Origin: Amycolatopsis rubida
GTDB lineage: Bacteria; Actinomycetota; Actinomycetes; Mycobacteriales; Pseudonocardiaceae
Direction: 5' to 3'
Assembly (NCBI RefSeq): GCF_900115345.1
Contig: NZ_FOWC01000010.1
Location: 211,910-275,909, forward strand
DNA length: 64,000 nt
The position numbers were made by a program, and so were the translations under genes. Below are positions 36,495 to 45,101 of the stretch, piece after piece. Position 1 is the stretch's first letter; the number at the start of each line of letters is the position of its first letter. The notes under the pieces were generated by a model. That model had not been told where the DNA came from. It worked only from the letters and a program-made list of their open reading frames with translations, and ran no database searches.

Positions 36495-36827
36495 CTACTT
36501 CACCGAGCGCCAGACGCAGTCTGTGTGCGCAGCCCAGAAGATCGCCCAATCTTTGTCCGTGGCGGCGAACACGACGATGTTGCACGGGCCGCACATCTCT
36601 GCCGTTTTTCCTTGTGCGGCCAGCAACGGGAGGATCTCGCGGCGTCGCGGAGCGCGGGACATGAGGTATTCGGCCTCGGCGCTGTCCGGCGCGCAACGGC
36701 ACAGTTCCCCGCACCCGCCGAACATGAACGCGTCGTGGTCGAGGTCCAGGGGAGAAGGGACGTCGAAGCAGGGCACGTAGTCGGCCAGCCGCGTCGGCGC
36801 GGGCGCCGTGTCGTCAGGTGCGGTCAT
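36495..36827 (-). CDS. Small Cys-containing hypothetical protein
   Basis: 110 residues from ATG 36827, inside the end of the preceding gene (14-nt overlap). Contains GGCGELCRCAPDSAEAEYLM and MCGPCNIVVFAATDKDW; the CxxC and CxC groups suggest a metal site. Last gene of the three-gene unit led by 37895. Function unknown. Confidence 0.65.
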   Translation of the reverse strand: MTAPDDTAPAPTRLADYVPCFDVPSPLDLDHDAFMFGGCGELCRCAPDSAEAEYLMSRAPRRREILPLLAAQGKTAEMCGPCNIVVFAATDKDWAIFWAAHTDCVWRSVK

Positions 36828-37701
36828 GATCGGATTCCCCTCGGCCGGATGCGGTGAACTCGGCGGCGATCGCCGGGGCCAGCGCGGTGAGGGACGCGCG
36901 CCACGCTGCGGTGACGCCGTCCCAGAGTTGCCGCAGGACGCTGTCGAGGCAGGCGGCGTCGGCCTCCTCCAACGGCAGGTCCCTGCAGTCGTCGATCAGC
37001 TCGGTGCCGGGCCCGCCGACGCGGACGGGTTCCCCCGCGGCGGTCGTGACGTGCCACGTCTCGTAGCCGGGATAGAACGGGTCGCGGTCGTGCCGGAGGA
37101 TCAGGCGCAGCCCGGCGCGGGTCGTGAGGTCGATCTCCGGCGCGATCACGGCGTGCCGGGTGAGGAACGGCCTGCCGCTGACGGTGGCCGGCCGGACGGC
37201 ATTGATCGTGCCGTGCTGCCGGAAGCCCCGCAGGATGCGCAGGTCCGCGTCGACCACGGCGGCCGGGAGGGAAACCCTCGTCGGCGGGCCGCTCACGGCG
37301 ATCGGCTCGTCCGGGCACTCGTCCTCGTCGGGCTCGTCGTCGGCGGCGTCCTGGTGCGCCGCTGGCCTGCCGGGGAAGTCCAGCAGGTCGGCGCACTCCT
37401 CGAAACGTCCGGCCTGCCACTTGTTCAGGTAGTCGCCGAGCAAGTACCGGGGCAGCAGGGCGCGGTTGCAATCGGCCGAGATCATCTCGTCGTCCCACGA
37501 GCCGTCGCCGCGCGGGTTGCTGGTGCCGGTGGACGCGGCGAGATCGAGCGCGCACCCGATCTTGCCGCTCGGCACACCGGCAGCGACCTGGCGGGCGGCG
37601 ATCTGCGCGCGGGTGCCGATGGCCACCGGGAAGCCGTTGTTGCCGGACCAGACGGCATACAGGTCGAGGCCGCTCTTGGCGGAGAGGATGTACTCGCTCA
37701 T
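36814..37701 (-). CDS. Hypothetical protein
   Basis: 295 residues from ATG 37701, which overlaps the preceding stop as TGATG. Starts MSEYILSAKSGLDLYAVWSG; a central acidic segment (DDEPDEDECPDEP) separates two globular halves. No known motif. Middle gene of the unit. Confidence 0.7.
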   Translation of the reverse strand: MSEYILSAKSGLDLYAVWSGNNGFPVAIGTRAQIAARQVAAGVPSGKIGCALDLAASTGTSNPRGDGSWDDEMISADCNRALLPRYLLGDYLNKWQAGRFEECADLLDFPGRPAAHQDAADDEPDEDECPDEPIAVSGPPTRVSLPAAVVDADLRILRGFRQHGTINAVRPATVSGRPFLTRHAVIAPEIDLTTRAGLRLILRHDRDPFYPGYETWHVTTAAGEPVRVGGPGTELIDDCRDLPLEEADAACLDSVLRQLWDGVTAAWRASLTALAPAIAAEFTASGRGESDHDRT

Positions 37702-37895
37702 CAGCCCTCCCGACCGATTCGCTGGCAGCGGCCCACGAGGTCGCGCTGCGCGTCGAGACGGGCCCGTAACGACAGCGTCAACGCGACTTCGCGGGTCGTG
37801 GCGTAGCCGACCGAGGCCAACGCGTCGACCCAGTCGACACAGCCAGCGGTTCCGCCGCCTTCGCCGCAGAACCAGTCAATGTCAGGGGATTCCAT
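37701..37895 (-). CDS. Small hypothetical protein
   Basis: 64 residues from ATG 37895. The start is set by the leader element (37929-37967), which would otherwise be coding. Contains DWFCGEGGGTAGCVDWVDAL and a helical C-terminus (SLRARLDAQRDLVGRCQR). First gene of the unit 37895-36495. Confidence 0.65.
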   Translation of the reverse strand: MESPDIDWFCGEGGGTAGCVDWVDALASVGYATTREVALTLSLRARLDAQRDLVGRCQRIGREG

Positions 37896-37928
37896 CGTTC
37901 GGTGCTCGCTTTCAGGTGCTGGATTCCG

Positions 37929-37967
37929 GTTCAATCTGGGCCGGGGGCAACGGGGCGTCACCCCCTC
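37929..37967 (-). promoter_or_regulatory. Conserved leader element 3
   Basis: Minus-strand reading: -10 TATAGT (near 37985), then GGGG / loop GTGACG / CCCC, then GGCCCAGATTGAAC, 33 nt before ATG 37895. Confidence 0.65.
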
Positions 37968-38064
37968 CCCGGCACCTATAACTATACCGGTCGTGGCAGC
38001 GTCGGCGCAGTTCAGCGCGGTTGTCCGGTGAATCCGTGAACGTTTCGGCCTACCATCGGGGCGC

Positions 38065-38544
38065 ATGGGGGACAAACAACAGCAGCAACGCGTCGAAGCC
38101 ATGGCGGACAAGGCCCTGGAGCCGCGAAAGAACGCGCTGATCGCACTGGCGCACGCCGCCGAAGCGGCCCGTGACCACGACTCGGTTCGGGCGAAGGCGG
38201 ACAAAGACATCGCGAGGATTCGCGCGCGGGCGGACAAACGGATCGAGGCCATCCTCGCCAAGGCCGACGAAGGGGCCGAACGGGTTCGCCAGCGGGAGCG
38301 CGAGGAGATGATCGAGCGCGGGAACTCCTGGCGCGCGGCTTACCGTGCCGCGAAAGACGTCGGCTGGACGTCTGCGGAGCTGCGGGCGGCCGAGCAGCCT
38401 CCGCCGCCGCGCGCGTCGACAGGCAAGCGGCCCGCGCCGACCGCGACGGCCGGCGCCGGTTCGGGCTCCTCGGACGCCGCCGCGGCGGGCGACCGGCCGC
38501 AGTCCGGCGCGGCAGCGGAGGATCCGCTGCCGCGCTCGGCGTGA
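38065..38544 (+). CDS. Coiled-coil protein, only plus-strand gene of the array
   Basis: 159 residues. The first ~90 are strongly helical with charged heptads (ARDHDSVRAKADKDIARIRA, EGAERVRQREREEMIERGN), then NSWRAAYRAAKDVGWTSAEL, and a Pro/Ala tail. No ribosome site; TACCAT lies 8 nt before the ATG, so the transcript may be leaderless. Divergent from the 37895 gene and convergent with the 38671 gene. Possible DNA- or partition-associated helper, but not recognised. Confidence 0.65.
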   Translation: MGDKQQQQRVEAMADKALEPRKNALIALAHAAEAARDHDSVRAKADKDIARIRARADKRIEAILAKADEGAERVRQREREEMIERGNSWRAAYRAAKDVGWTSAELRAAEQPPPPRASTGKRPAPTATAGAGSGSSDAAAAGDRPQSGAAAEDPLPRSA

Positions 38545-38612
38545 ACGCGGCCGGGGACAGCGGTCCGGCGTCCGGGCCGGTCGTGCCCGGCATTGCCGCC
38601 GGACACAGGACA

Positions 38613-38657
38613 ACGGGGTCGTCCCCGGCACGCGGTGCGTGCCGGGGACGACCCCGT
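38613..38657. terminator. Bidirectional terminator, 21-bp perfect stem
   Basis: Stem ACGGGGTCGTCCCC + GGCACGC, loop GGT, between convergent genes ending at 38544 (+) and 38671 (-). The longest perfect hairpin in the window. Confidence 0.8.
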
Positions 38658-38670
38658 CTGCGTGGTGCGG

Positions 38671-39225
38671 TCAAGCGATCCGGCGGAGGGCACGGGGCCG
38701 CCGTCGGCGTGAGCTCGCGACGGCCCTGCGCGCGGACAGGGCATCGCGCTCCCCGTCCCACCGGCGCATCAGGTCGGCGAAGTCGGCCACGTCCTCGGCG
38801 AAGCCGATCACGCCGTTTTCCCAGGCGCGGCACAGCATGTTCTCGACGTGGCGGGCGGTGTTGCGGTCGTGGATGCCGTCGTGGCTGACCCGGTCGTCGA
38901 CATCGAATTCCCGCAGCGCCACGGGCTGGCCGAGCAGCTCGCCGAGCAATGCGTGCGTTTCCTGCAAGCGGACTTCGATTCCGGGGCAGCAGCGACCGGG
39001 GCCGACGCTCGCGACGCTCGGGGCGCACTGGCCGCACGGGGCCAGCGCGGCGGAGTCGGCGAGCCAGACCACCTCGAACGGCCGCTGCGTGAAGTCCGCC
39101 TCGCCGGGGAACCGCTCGACGTACATCGCCCACACCGTCCGGGTGTTTCGGGGCAGGTCCGGGTACGCGGCGTCGAAGAGCGCGCTGCCGTTCGAGACAG
39201 AGGTGTAGGAAGTCGGGATACGCAT
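38671..39225 (-). CDS. Hypothetical protein
   Basis: 184 residues from ATG 39225, with CAGGAGCGACA before it; a start at 39252 would run through the leader element. Contains YPDLPRNTRTVWAMYVERFP, CGQC...CCPG (possible metal site) and RNTARHVENMLCRAWENGVI. Arg-rich C-terminus. Not recognised. Confidence 0.68.
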   Translation of the reverse strand: MRIPTSYTSVSNGSALFDAAYPDLPRNTRTVWAMYVERFPGEADFTQRPFEVVWLADSAALAPCGQCAPSVASVGPGRCCPGIEVRLQETHALLGELLGQPVALREFDVDDRVSHDGIHDRNTARHVENMLCRAWENGVIGFAEDVADFADLMRRWDGERDALSARRAVASSRRRRPRALRRIA

Positions 39226-39246
39226 TGTCGCTCCTGTGCTGAATGA

Positions 39247-39285
39247 GTTCAATCTGTCGTGGCTAATTCCGGGTTGTCATTCCGG
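39247..39285 (-). promoter_or_regulatory. Conserved leader element 4
   Basis: Minus-strand reading: -10 TACGGTTATGG near 39305, then CCGG / loop AATGACAAC / CCGG, then CCACGACAGATTGAAC, 21 nt before ATG 39225. Confidence 0.7.
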
Positions 39286-39429
39286 TCCGCGCCACTGCCA
39301 TAACCGTATCCACGATTTGGGGCGGCAACGGCGATTCTCGGTGCGCTTCTTGAATTCGTGCGCGTTTCCGGGAACCGTCCCCGCGTTACCCCGGCCGAAC
39401 GGGGCGGCCGAGACCCGCTGGGCAGGGCA

Positions 39430-39755
39430 GCAGCCGCCGGTGCGGCGGTGGACGGCGGGCGGCAGGATCGGGGAGGTGCCGCCGAGCGGCGGCCGAGCTG
39501 TTCCGCTTGAGCGAATCCCGGCCGGGCCAAGGCTTCACGGGCCCGCTCCAGAGCCGACATCGGCCCGGGGGCAACCTGCGGGTGCCGGTGTCGCCGGGGA
39601 CGCCGACCGTCCCGCCGAACGACGAGCGCGCGACGAGCTGCGGCGGCTCGGCGCCGGTGCGGCCGGGCACGCGCGAAGCCGGTTGCGGGCAGGGAATCGG
39701 AGCATCGGCAGCGCGGCCGGTCCGGGCCAAGGGGTCCCCGGGCGGTGAGCCGCAT
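39430..39755 (-). pseudogene. Decayed 3' fragment of the 40407-41063 gene
   Basis: Two minus-strand frames together match the C-terminal ~90 residues of the protein at 40407-41063: SRVPGRTGAEPPQLVARSSF corresponds to SRMPGRTVAGPPRLVARWTL, and ALERAREALARPGFAQAE to EERAREALARLGFAQGPD. At least one frameshift separates them and there is no start. A partial duplication that has decayed. Confidence 0.55.
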
Positions 39756-39820
39756 TCGGAGTGGCGGACGCCGGGCCTCGGATGCCCGGATGCGCGGCCT
39801 GACCGCTCACGTCCTCGGTG

Positions 39821-40312
39821 CTACGTGTCCTGGTTGGACGGACGACCGTCCCAAAGCCAGTTCTCGACCCGGTCTTTGATGTACTGGTAGTCGACGCCTT
39901 GGACGTCGTCGTTCCCGGGTTCGTCCAGACCGCCGAGCGAGTAGTCCCGGCACACGTCGCCCCAGAAGAGGACGGTGTCGGGCAACTCGCCCGAATCGAT
40001 CCATCCCGCAATGGTCCGCGTGGCTGCTTCCGCGATCTGGTCTAGCCGCTCGACCGGGAGAATCAGATCGGCAACGGCTGTCCGACCACGGTATTCGGTG
40101 TCCGACCACTGGATATCGTCGCCGTTGGCTGCTTCGATCCAGCCACGCGGGTCTCCGCTGCGGACCTTCTCGACGTCTCCTTCGGTGTAACCCATGGCGA
40201 GGAGGTCTTCGATCATGTCCTCGCGAGATCGGAAGTCGTCGGTGATCCGGACCACGCCGTCGTCCGGATCTTTTTTGTTCCGGTTGGCCTCGGTGATGTA
40301 CAGCTTGAACAT
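39821..40312 (-). CDS. Hypothetical acidic protein
   Basis: 163 residues from ATG 40312 (AGAGGGAGCGAGA upstream). Starts MFKLYITEANRNKKDPDDGV; mixed fold with LILPVERLDQIAEAATRTIA and VENWLWDGRPSNQDT at the end. Lies 44 nt after the hairpin that follows the 40407 gene, without an obvious own promoter. Not recognised. Confidence 0.68.
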   Translation of the reverse strand: MFKLYITEANRNKKDPDDGVVRITDDFRSREDMIEDLLAMGYTEGDVEKVRSGDPRGWIEAANGDDIQWSDTEYRGRTAVADLILPVERLDQIAEAATRTIAGWIDSGELPDTVLFWGDVCRDYSLGGLDEPGNDDVQGVDYQYIKDRVENWLWDGRPSNQDT

Positions 40313-40355
40313 TCTCGCTCCCTCTTGCGGTTCTCCGGGCGGGTCGGACCTGCCG

Positions 40356-40387
40356 GGGTGCGGCGTCCGGGCCCGGACGCCGCACCC
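40356..40387 (-). terminator. Perfect 32-bp palindrome after 40407 gene
   Basis: GGGTGCGGCGTCCGGG joined to its complement with no spacer, 20 nt past the stop at 40407. Confidence 0.65.
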
Positions 40388-40406
40388 GGGCCCGATCACG
40401 AAGTGG

Positions 40407-41063
40407 TTACGCGGCGGTCGCCGGTGCAGCGGTAGACGTCGGCCAGCAGGATCCGCCCGGTGCCCGCCAGTCCGGCCCTTGCGCGAATCCCAGCCGGGCC
40501 AGCGCTTCGCGGGCCCGTTCCTCCGTGGCGATCGGCCCGGGAGCCACCAGATCGGCGTGGGTGTCGTCGGGAACGACGATCGGCCCGCCGAGCGTCCAGC
40601 GGGCGACGAGCCGCGGCGGCCCGGCGACGGTGCGGCCGGGCATGCGGGAGGTCGCGTTCAGCCACGGCAGGCGCAGGGCGCGGTCGCGGTCGGCGGCGGG
40701 CTGCGCGGCCAGCTTCAGCAACTCCGACCGCCGGAACATCGGTTCGGCGTCTGCACCGCAGGGCGCGTTGAACAAGCCGAGATCGGGGACGTAGGTGTTC
40801 ACCTCGCCCAGTTCGCCGTCCCGGGGCGCGTCGTAGGCGGTGAACGCCGCGTCGGGGGCGGATTCCATCATCGCGTGGGCGAAGTCGCGGCCCATCCGGT
40901 GCGACTCGGGGTCCGCTTCCAACCACGTGCCGACGTGCAGGACGTCGGCGGCGTCCTCTCCGTCGTAGAGGTAGCCGTATGCGCGGAGAGCGGCGAGAAC
41001 GGCGCCGACGCTGTGCGGCGGGCAATCGTGGATCGCTGCGGCGGCGTGGGTCAATTCTGTCAT
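40407..41063 (-). CDS. Hypothetical protein
   Basis: 218 residues from ATG 41063, with AAGGAGGCGACCTGCC before it. N-terminal half: AAAAIHDCPPHSVGAVLAAL, YGYLYDGEDAADVLHVGTWL; C-terminal half has SRMPGRTVAGPPRLVARWTL and an Ala-rich end. The C-terminal part was duplicated at 39430-39755. Function unknown. Confidence 0.68.
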   Translation of the reverse strand: MTELTHAAAAIHDCPPHSVGAVLAALRAYGYLYDGEDAADVLHVGTWLEADPESHRMGRDFAHAMMESAPDAAFTAYDAPRDGELGEVNTYVPDLGLFNAPCGADAEPMFRRSELLKLAAQPAADRDRALRLPWLNATSRMPGRTVAGPPRLVARWTLGGPIVVPDDTHADLVAPGPIATEERAREALARLGFAQGPDWRAPGGSCWPTSTAAPATAA

Positions 41064-41256
41064 GGCAGGTCGCCTCCTTGTCGGCGGTGAACGGGGGATT
41101 GCGGGGGAAGGGGGAGTGCGCGGCATCAGCCCTGTTCTGCGGCAGGGCGCGGAGAACGCCAGCGCCGGTGTCAGCGGGCCGGCGTGCGGACGTCTGCGCG
41201 CACGGGGCGGGGTCCGGCGCAGAACCGACCCCCGCCCGCACGGCGCAGTTCACGAT

Positions 41257-41373
41257 CTAGGCGCGGATGGCCAGCTCCCCGCTGAAGAGATGCAGTGCGG
41301 CGTCGAGGTCGATCGGGTCCAGGTGGAGTTCGGCGGCCAGCGCGAGCAGGTTCTGCAGAGGCGTTTCGGGCAT
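41257..41373 (-). CDS. 38-residue acidic helical protein
   Basis: ATG 41373 with AAAGGAATAACGTC upstream, TAG at 41257. Sequence starts MPETPLQNLLALAAELHLDP and ends LFSGELAIRA: an amphipathic helical peptide. The good ribosome site and its place between a terminator hairpin (41407-41440) and the 41063 gene support translation. Could be an inhibitor, antitoxin-like or regulatory small protein; unknown. Confidence 0.55.
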   Translation of the reverse strand: MPETPLQNLLALAAELHLDPIDLDAALHLFSGELAIRA

Positions 41374-41406
41374 GACGTTATTCCTTTGCGGAGTGGCTTT
41401 CGGGGA

Positions 41407-41440
41407 CGTCGCGGGCCGGGGGCGGCCCCGGCCCGCGACG
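41407..41440 (-). terminator. Hairpin after 41462 gene
   Basis: 15-bp stem CGTCGCGGGCCGGGG, 4-nt loop, 22 nt past the stop. Confidence 0.7.
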
Positions 41441-41461
41441 GAGCGGGTCGAGCGGGGATGC

Positions 41462-42392
41462 TCAGACCGTCGGAGAGGCCCAGAGCAGGTCCACTACAGG
41501 CAGCGACTGGACGAGGGTCGCGGCGGCGAGGCGAACGTCTCCGCCGAAGGCGTCGGCGACCTGACGCAGGCTCAAGCCGCGCTCGGCCAGAGCCGACGGC
41601 CAGAACTGGACGTGCATGCGGAGGTCGTCGGAGACTCCGTACATTTCCCCGCCTCCCAGGAGTTTGACCGCGCCTGCGGCCAGGCCGTGCACGCTGGCGA
41701 TGGCGCTGCGCCAGGTCTCGACACCGATCTCGCCGGGGCGATCGCCGAAGCCGGAAGAGCCGTTTGCGGTAACGGGAAGGCCGAGCATGGCGGGAACCGT
41801 GTGCCAGTCGGCGATCGATTCGAGCGGCCGGTAGCGGCCTTCGACCAAGCCGCGCGAGTACTCGTACACGGCGCGGCGGGCTCGCGGGGTCCAACCGGCT
41901 GAGGTCGCGGTGAGCAGTCCGTGGATTCCCGCCGGGACCCGGGCCGTGACGCTGTCCTCGCCGCGCAGGCTCAGCGCGGGCGGCAGGACGGTCAGGTCCG
42001 CGACGTAGCGCGCGGACGTGCGGCACTCCCTCGTCCAGCCGGGCAGAAGGTCCGGCGCCCGGTGCCGCAGCACCTCCTCGAACACCTCACCGGCCCGCGC
42101 GACCGCACCGTCGGCATCGTCCCGGCCGGTGGAGGCATCGCAATGCCACAGGTCGTCCTCGCCCGCACGCACGCACAGGACCAGGCAGGCCCCTTCGGAT
42201 CCGTCGACCGCCTCCGCCAGCAGCGAGGTCGCGGCCGGGAACTGCGCGCAGCAGCGCGTACGCGTGCTGAAGCGTCCAGTGGACGTGTTCCTTGATCGCG
42301 TGCTCGACCGCGTCGAGCGCGAGGTCCGAACGCCGGTCCAACTCGCCGGCGGACTCGTGCCCGCGCCGGGCGGGATCGTTGGTGGAAGCCAT
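41462..42392 (-). pseudogene. GRYRPL-family protein, copy 1, frameshifted
   Basis: ATG 42392. The first ~50 codons (AVEHAIKEHVHWTLQHAYAL) and the remainder (QFPAATSLLAEAVDGSEGAC onward) lie in different frames; paralogs at 43446 and 45623 show two bases are missing near 42245, in a CGCGC run. The repaired protein is ~310 residues with YSRGLVEGRYRPLESI, VHGLAAGAVKLLGGGEMYG and LRQVADAFGGDVRLAAATLV. I name the four-member set in this window by its GRYRPL motif. Behind leader element 5. Function unknown. Confidence 0.68.
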
Positions 42393-42424
42393 GAGAAGAC
42401 AGCACCTTTCGATATCGTGAATGC

Positions 42425-42460
42425 GTTCAATCTGTTGCGGCGAAACGGGCGTCACCCTCG
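42425..42460 (-). promoter_or_regulatory. Conserved leader element 5
   Basis: Minus-strand reading: -10 TATAGAGT near 42480, GTGGTGTCGGC, then GGG / loop TGACG / CCC, then CGCCGCAACAGATTGAAC, 32 nt before ATG 42392. One of the two best copies. Confidence 0.75.
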
Positions 42461-42593
42461 TTCAGCCGACACCACAACTCTATACAATCCGCGCTTCTAA
42501 GCAGAGCGAACGGAAGCTTCCGTTCGTTTTCGCGAGCATTTTCCGGGGAGCCCGTCGCGCGATTCCGGCGGCGGAACTGCCGGTGGGACGGAT

Positions 42594-42628
42594 CGTGGCC
42601 GGGCTCCTGTGCAGGGAGCCCGGCCACG
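42594..42628 (-). terminator. Hairpin after 42650 gene
   Basis: 14-bp stem CGTGGCCGGGCTCC, 7-nt loop, 22 nt past the stop. Confidence 0.7.
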
Positions 42629-42649
42629 GGCGGGCGCGGGCGGCGGCCG

Positions 42650-43123
42650 TCAGGACCGGTACGCCAGGACCAGCCAATGCGGCCGGTCCTGGCGCGGGGT
42701 GATGCCCAGCGCGGCGAGCGCGGCCGCGAGCCGCCGATTCCACGGTTCGAGGTCGGCCGGGTCGAACAGTTCGGCGGGGTTCAGCGGCATCGAATCGCCT
42801 TCCTCGACCGCGATGCTGCTCGTCGCGAGCGCGTAGGAGGTGTCGCTCGGGTCGCCGTGCATGACGATGTGCACGCCGAGCGATTTTCTCGCTGCTTTTC
42901 GGCGGTCGTGGTATCCGGCGGCGTGCTGGTCGGTTTCGGTGAATCCGGCCAGTGCGGCGAGCAGGCGTCCCGTTGCCTCTTCGACGAACTTGTCTTCTTC
43001 GCCGTCGATGTCGTGCCGGGCAATGACCGGACGGCCGTGGTCGTCGGTCTCCCCGACTTTCCAGCCTCGTTGGTCGCCGCCGAGGTCGTAGCCGTAGGCC
43101 AGGATGGCTTCTGCGGTGTCCAT
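42650..43123 (-). CDS. YGYDLGG-family protein, copy 1
   Basis: 157 residues from ATG 43123, CAGGAGGAGAACCCG upstream. Family features shared with 47942-48421 and 49585-50063: N-terminal LAYGYDLGGDQRGWKV, central FTETDQHAAGYHDRRK and KSLGVHIVMHGD, C-terminal RRLAAALAALGITPRQDRP. No catalytic motif recognised. Its 5' leader matches the second conserved leader type. Function unknown. Confidence 0.7.
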   Translation of the reverse strand: MDTAEAILAYGYDLGGDQRGWKVGETDDHGRPVIARHDIDGEEDKFVEEATGRLLAALAGFTETDQHAAGYHDRRKAARKSLGVHIVMHGDPSDTSYALATSSIAVEEGDSMPLNPAELFDPADLEPWNRRLAAALAALGITPRQDRPHWLVLAYRS

Positions 43124-43158
43124 CGGGTTCTCCTCCTGTGATCGTCGTGTTCGGTGCT
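43124..43158 (-). promoter_or_regulatory. Type-2 leader, copy 1
   Basis: Minus-strand CAGCACCGAACACGACGATC then ACAGGAGGAGAACCCG before ATG 43123; nearly the same in front of 48421 and 49518. Confidence 0.55.
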
Positions 43159-43186
43159 GCGGGGGCAGCGGGACCGCTGCCCCCGC
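43159..43186 (-). other. Leader hairpin upstream of copy 1
   Basis: 13-bp stem GCGGGGGCAGCGG with a very short loop, 36 nt before ATG 43123 in the 5' leader rather than after a gene; may regulate translation of the YGYDLGG gene. Confidence 0.4.
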
Positions 43187-43363
43187 GAGGGGTGCGCTGC
43201 GGTCGACCCCAGCTGGCCGGGAACCGCCAGCGCGGCCGGTCGTGGAAGCGGGGTGAGGTCCAGCGCGGTCAAGCGCGGCGGCGAGCCGGCGGTCGGCGGC
43301 GGGTCCTCGCGCAACGTCGCTGCGCCCGCAGCGAGGGGCCGGCGGGTGGCCACGTCGCGGGGA

Positions 43364-43396
43364 CGTGGCGGGCCGGGAATGGCCCGGCCCGCCACG
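43364..43396 (-). terminator. Hairpin after 43446 gene
   Basis: 14-bp stem CGTGGCGGGCCGGG, 5-nt loop, 50 nt past the stop. Confidence 0.65.
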
Positions 43397-43445
43397 GGCC
43401 GGGTCGAGCAGGGATGCTCGGCCCGTGAACGAGGCCCGGCTCAGG

Positions 43446-44345
43446 TCACCGGGCAGCGACCGGGTTGAGGACGGCCGCGGCGAACCGGACGTCGCCGTCG
43501 AAGGCGAGGGAGACCTCGCGCAGGCTCACGCCGTGCGTGCGCAGAGACGCTTGACCGAACCGGACGCGGGCGCGGAGGTCGTCGGGGGTCCCGTAGCTCT
43601 CCGGGGCGCCCCAGCACTTGACCACGCCTGCGGCCAGGCCGTGCACGATGGTGATGCCGCTGCGCCAGTCCTCGACGCCGAGCTGGCCGCAATCGCCGTA
43701 GCCGAGAAAGCCTTCTTGGAGGACGGGATGGCCCAGACGCTCGGGAACCGTCGCCCACTTGGCGATGGAGTCCAGCGGCCGGTAGCGCCCTTCGGCCAGG
43801 CCGCGCGAGTACTCCTGCACGGCGCGGCGGGTTTCCCGGCTCCATCCCTCGGACGTCTCGGCGAGCAGCCCGCGAATCCCTGGCGCGACCTCGGACGCCG
43901 GGCCGTTGTCGCAGCTCGTGTTGAGCGCGGGCGGAAGGGCGGTCAGGTCCGCGACGTAGAATCCGGCCTTGCGGTCCTGCGTGCTCCACCCGGGCAGACG
44001 CTGCGGCAGCTGGTGCCGCACCGCGTCCTCGAACAGCACGCCGATGTCGAGAACCACGCCGTCCGCCTCGTCCCGGCCGGTCCTGTCTTCGCTGCGCCAC
44101 AGGTCTACCTCGCCCGCGCGCACGCCCAGGACCCGGCAGGTTCCGTCGGCCCCGTCGATCGCCTCGACCAGCAGCGAGGTCGCGGCGGGAAACTCCGCTC
44201 GCAGCAGCGCGTAGGCATCCTGCAGAGTCCAGTGGACGTATTCCTCGACCGCGCGCTGGACTGCGCCGTGCGCGAGAAGGGCACGCTGGCCGAGCACCGC
44301 GACGGACTCCAGCGGACGGCAGGCGGCAATATCTGGTGAATTCAC
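43446..44345 (-). CDS. GRYRPL-family protein, copy 2
   Basis: 299 residues from GTG 44345 (GAAGGAAA upstream). An N-terminal helical part has EEYVHWTLQDAYALLRAEFP; the middle includes GFYVADLTALPPAL; the conserved C-terminal half has YSRGLAEGRYRPLDSIAKW, VHGLAAGVVKCWGAPESYG and LREVSLAFDGDVRFAAAVL. Intact copy used to repair the 41462 gene. No membrane segments and no known catalytic motif. Confidence 0.7.
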   Translation of the reverse strand: MNSPDIAACRPLESVAVLGQRALLAHGAVQRAVEEYVHWTLQDAYALLRAEFPAATSLLVEAIDGADGTCRVLGVRAGEVDLWRSEDRTGRDEADGVVLDIGVLFEDAVRHQLPQRLPGWSTQDRKAGFYVADLTALPPALNTSCDNGPASEVAPGIRGLLAETSEGWSRETRRAVQEYSRGLAEGRYRPLDSIAKWATVPERLGHPVLQEGFLGYGDCGQLGVEDWRSGITIVHGLAAGVVKCWGAPESYGTPDDLRARVRFGQASLRTHGVSLREVSLAFDGDVRFAAAVLNPVAAR

Positions 44346-44376
44346 GGAAACGGTTTCCTTCGATTTCGCGTATGGG

Positions 44377-44414
44377 GTTCAATCTGTTGCGGCAAAACGG
44401 GAAGTCGCTCCCGC
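44377..44414 (-). promoter_or_regulatory. Conserved leader element 6
   Basis: Minus-strand reading: -10 TAGAGT near 44438, TTGTCGGC, then CGGGA / loop GCGACT / TCCCG, then GCCGCAACAGATTGAAC, 31 nt before GTG 44345. Confidence 0.75.
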
Positions 44415-44619
44415 TCTGCCGACAACTCGTACTCTACATTCGATCGCGCGGAACAATGGGATTCCGTGCACGGCAAATAAGACTGGAAACAGATTTCCGG
44501 TGTCCGGGCCGGGTCAATCCTCGGGCCGCTTCGCCCCGGTCGCGGGCGGATGCGCGGCGGTCGCGGTCCGGGCGGACGAGAGGGCGTGCACAGTCTGTGT
44601 CCCTGCGGGAAACGCGAAG

Positions 44620-44650
44620 CGGGCCGGCGCCGCAATGCGGCGCCGGCCCG
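44620..44650 (-). terminator. Hairpin after 44682 gene
   Basis: 14-bp stem CGGGCCGGCGCCGC, loop AAT, 32 nt past the stop. Confidence 0.7.
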
Positions 44651-44681
44651 GGGGACGAACGCGGTGACGCTGGTTCGCGTG

Positions 44682-44984
44682 CTACATCTGGATGCCGCCG
44701 AAGACGTCGTAGGCTTGGACCACGTTGGCTCCCGGGCTGACGTCGCCGATGCGGTTGACGACGTCGCCGGGCCGCGACGAGCGCCGGATCGGGTCGGCCG
44801 GGGCGTCGTTCCCGGTCTGGGCGGTGTCGGCGGCGTGCTGGTTCTGGAGGCGCTCGCGCAGCGCCTTCATCGCCTGGGCAGCCTCCTGTCGTCCGCCGGA
44901 GTCGTTGACCGCGGCGGCGATGCCGAGAGCCTCTACCGCCAGGGCAATTTCGGAGTCGGACAGTTCCACAGTTGTGGTTGGCAT
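44682..44984 (-). CDS. Small hypothetical protein
   Basis: 100 residues from ATG 44984, GAAGGGGGAAACCGCA upstream. N-terminal helices (DSEIALAVEALGIAAAVNDS, EAAQAMKALRERLQNQ), then a Pro/Asn-rich tail ending VVQAYDVFGGIQM. Follows the 45102 gene with a 117-nt gap and no promoter seen, so probably the same transcript. Unknown. Confidence 0.65.
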   Translation of the reverse strand: MPTTTVELSDSEIALAVEALGIAAAVNDSGGRQEAAQAMKALRERLQNQHAADTAQTGNDAPADPIRRSSRPGDVVNRIGDVSPGANVVQAYDVFGGIQM

Positions 44985-45101
44985 TGCGGTTTCCCCCTTC
45001 TCGGATGTACGGATCGTTCTGCTAGGGCCGCGCGGCTCGGCGCCGGGCCGGACACGGCGGCGGCGTTCGGGCTTCGTGCCGCACCGTCGGTGCGCGGATC
45101 G

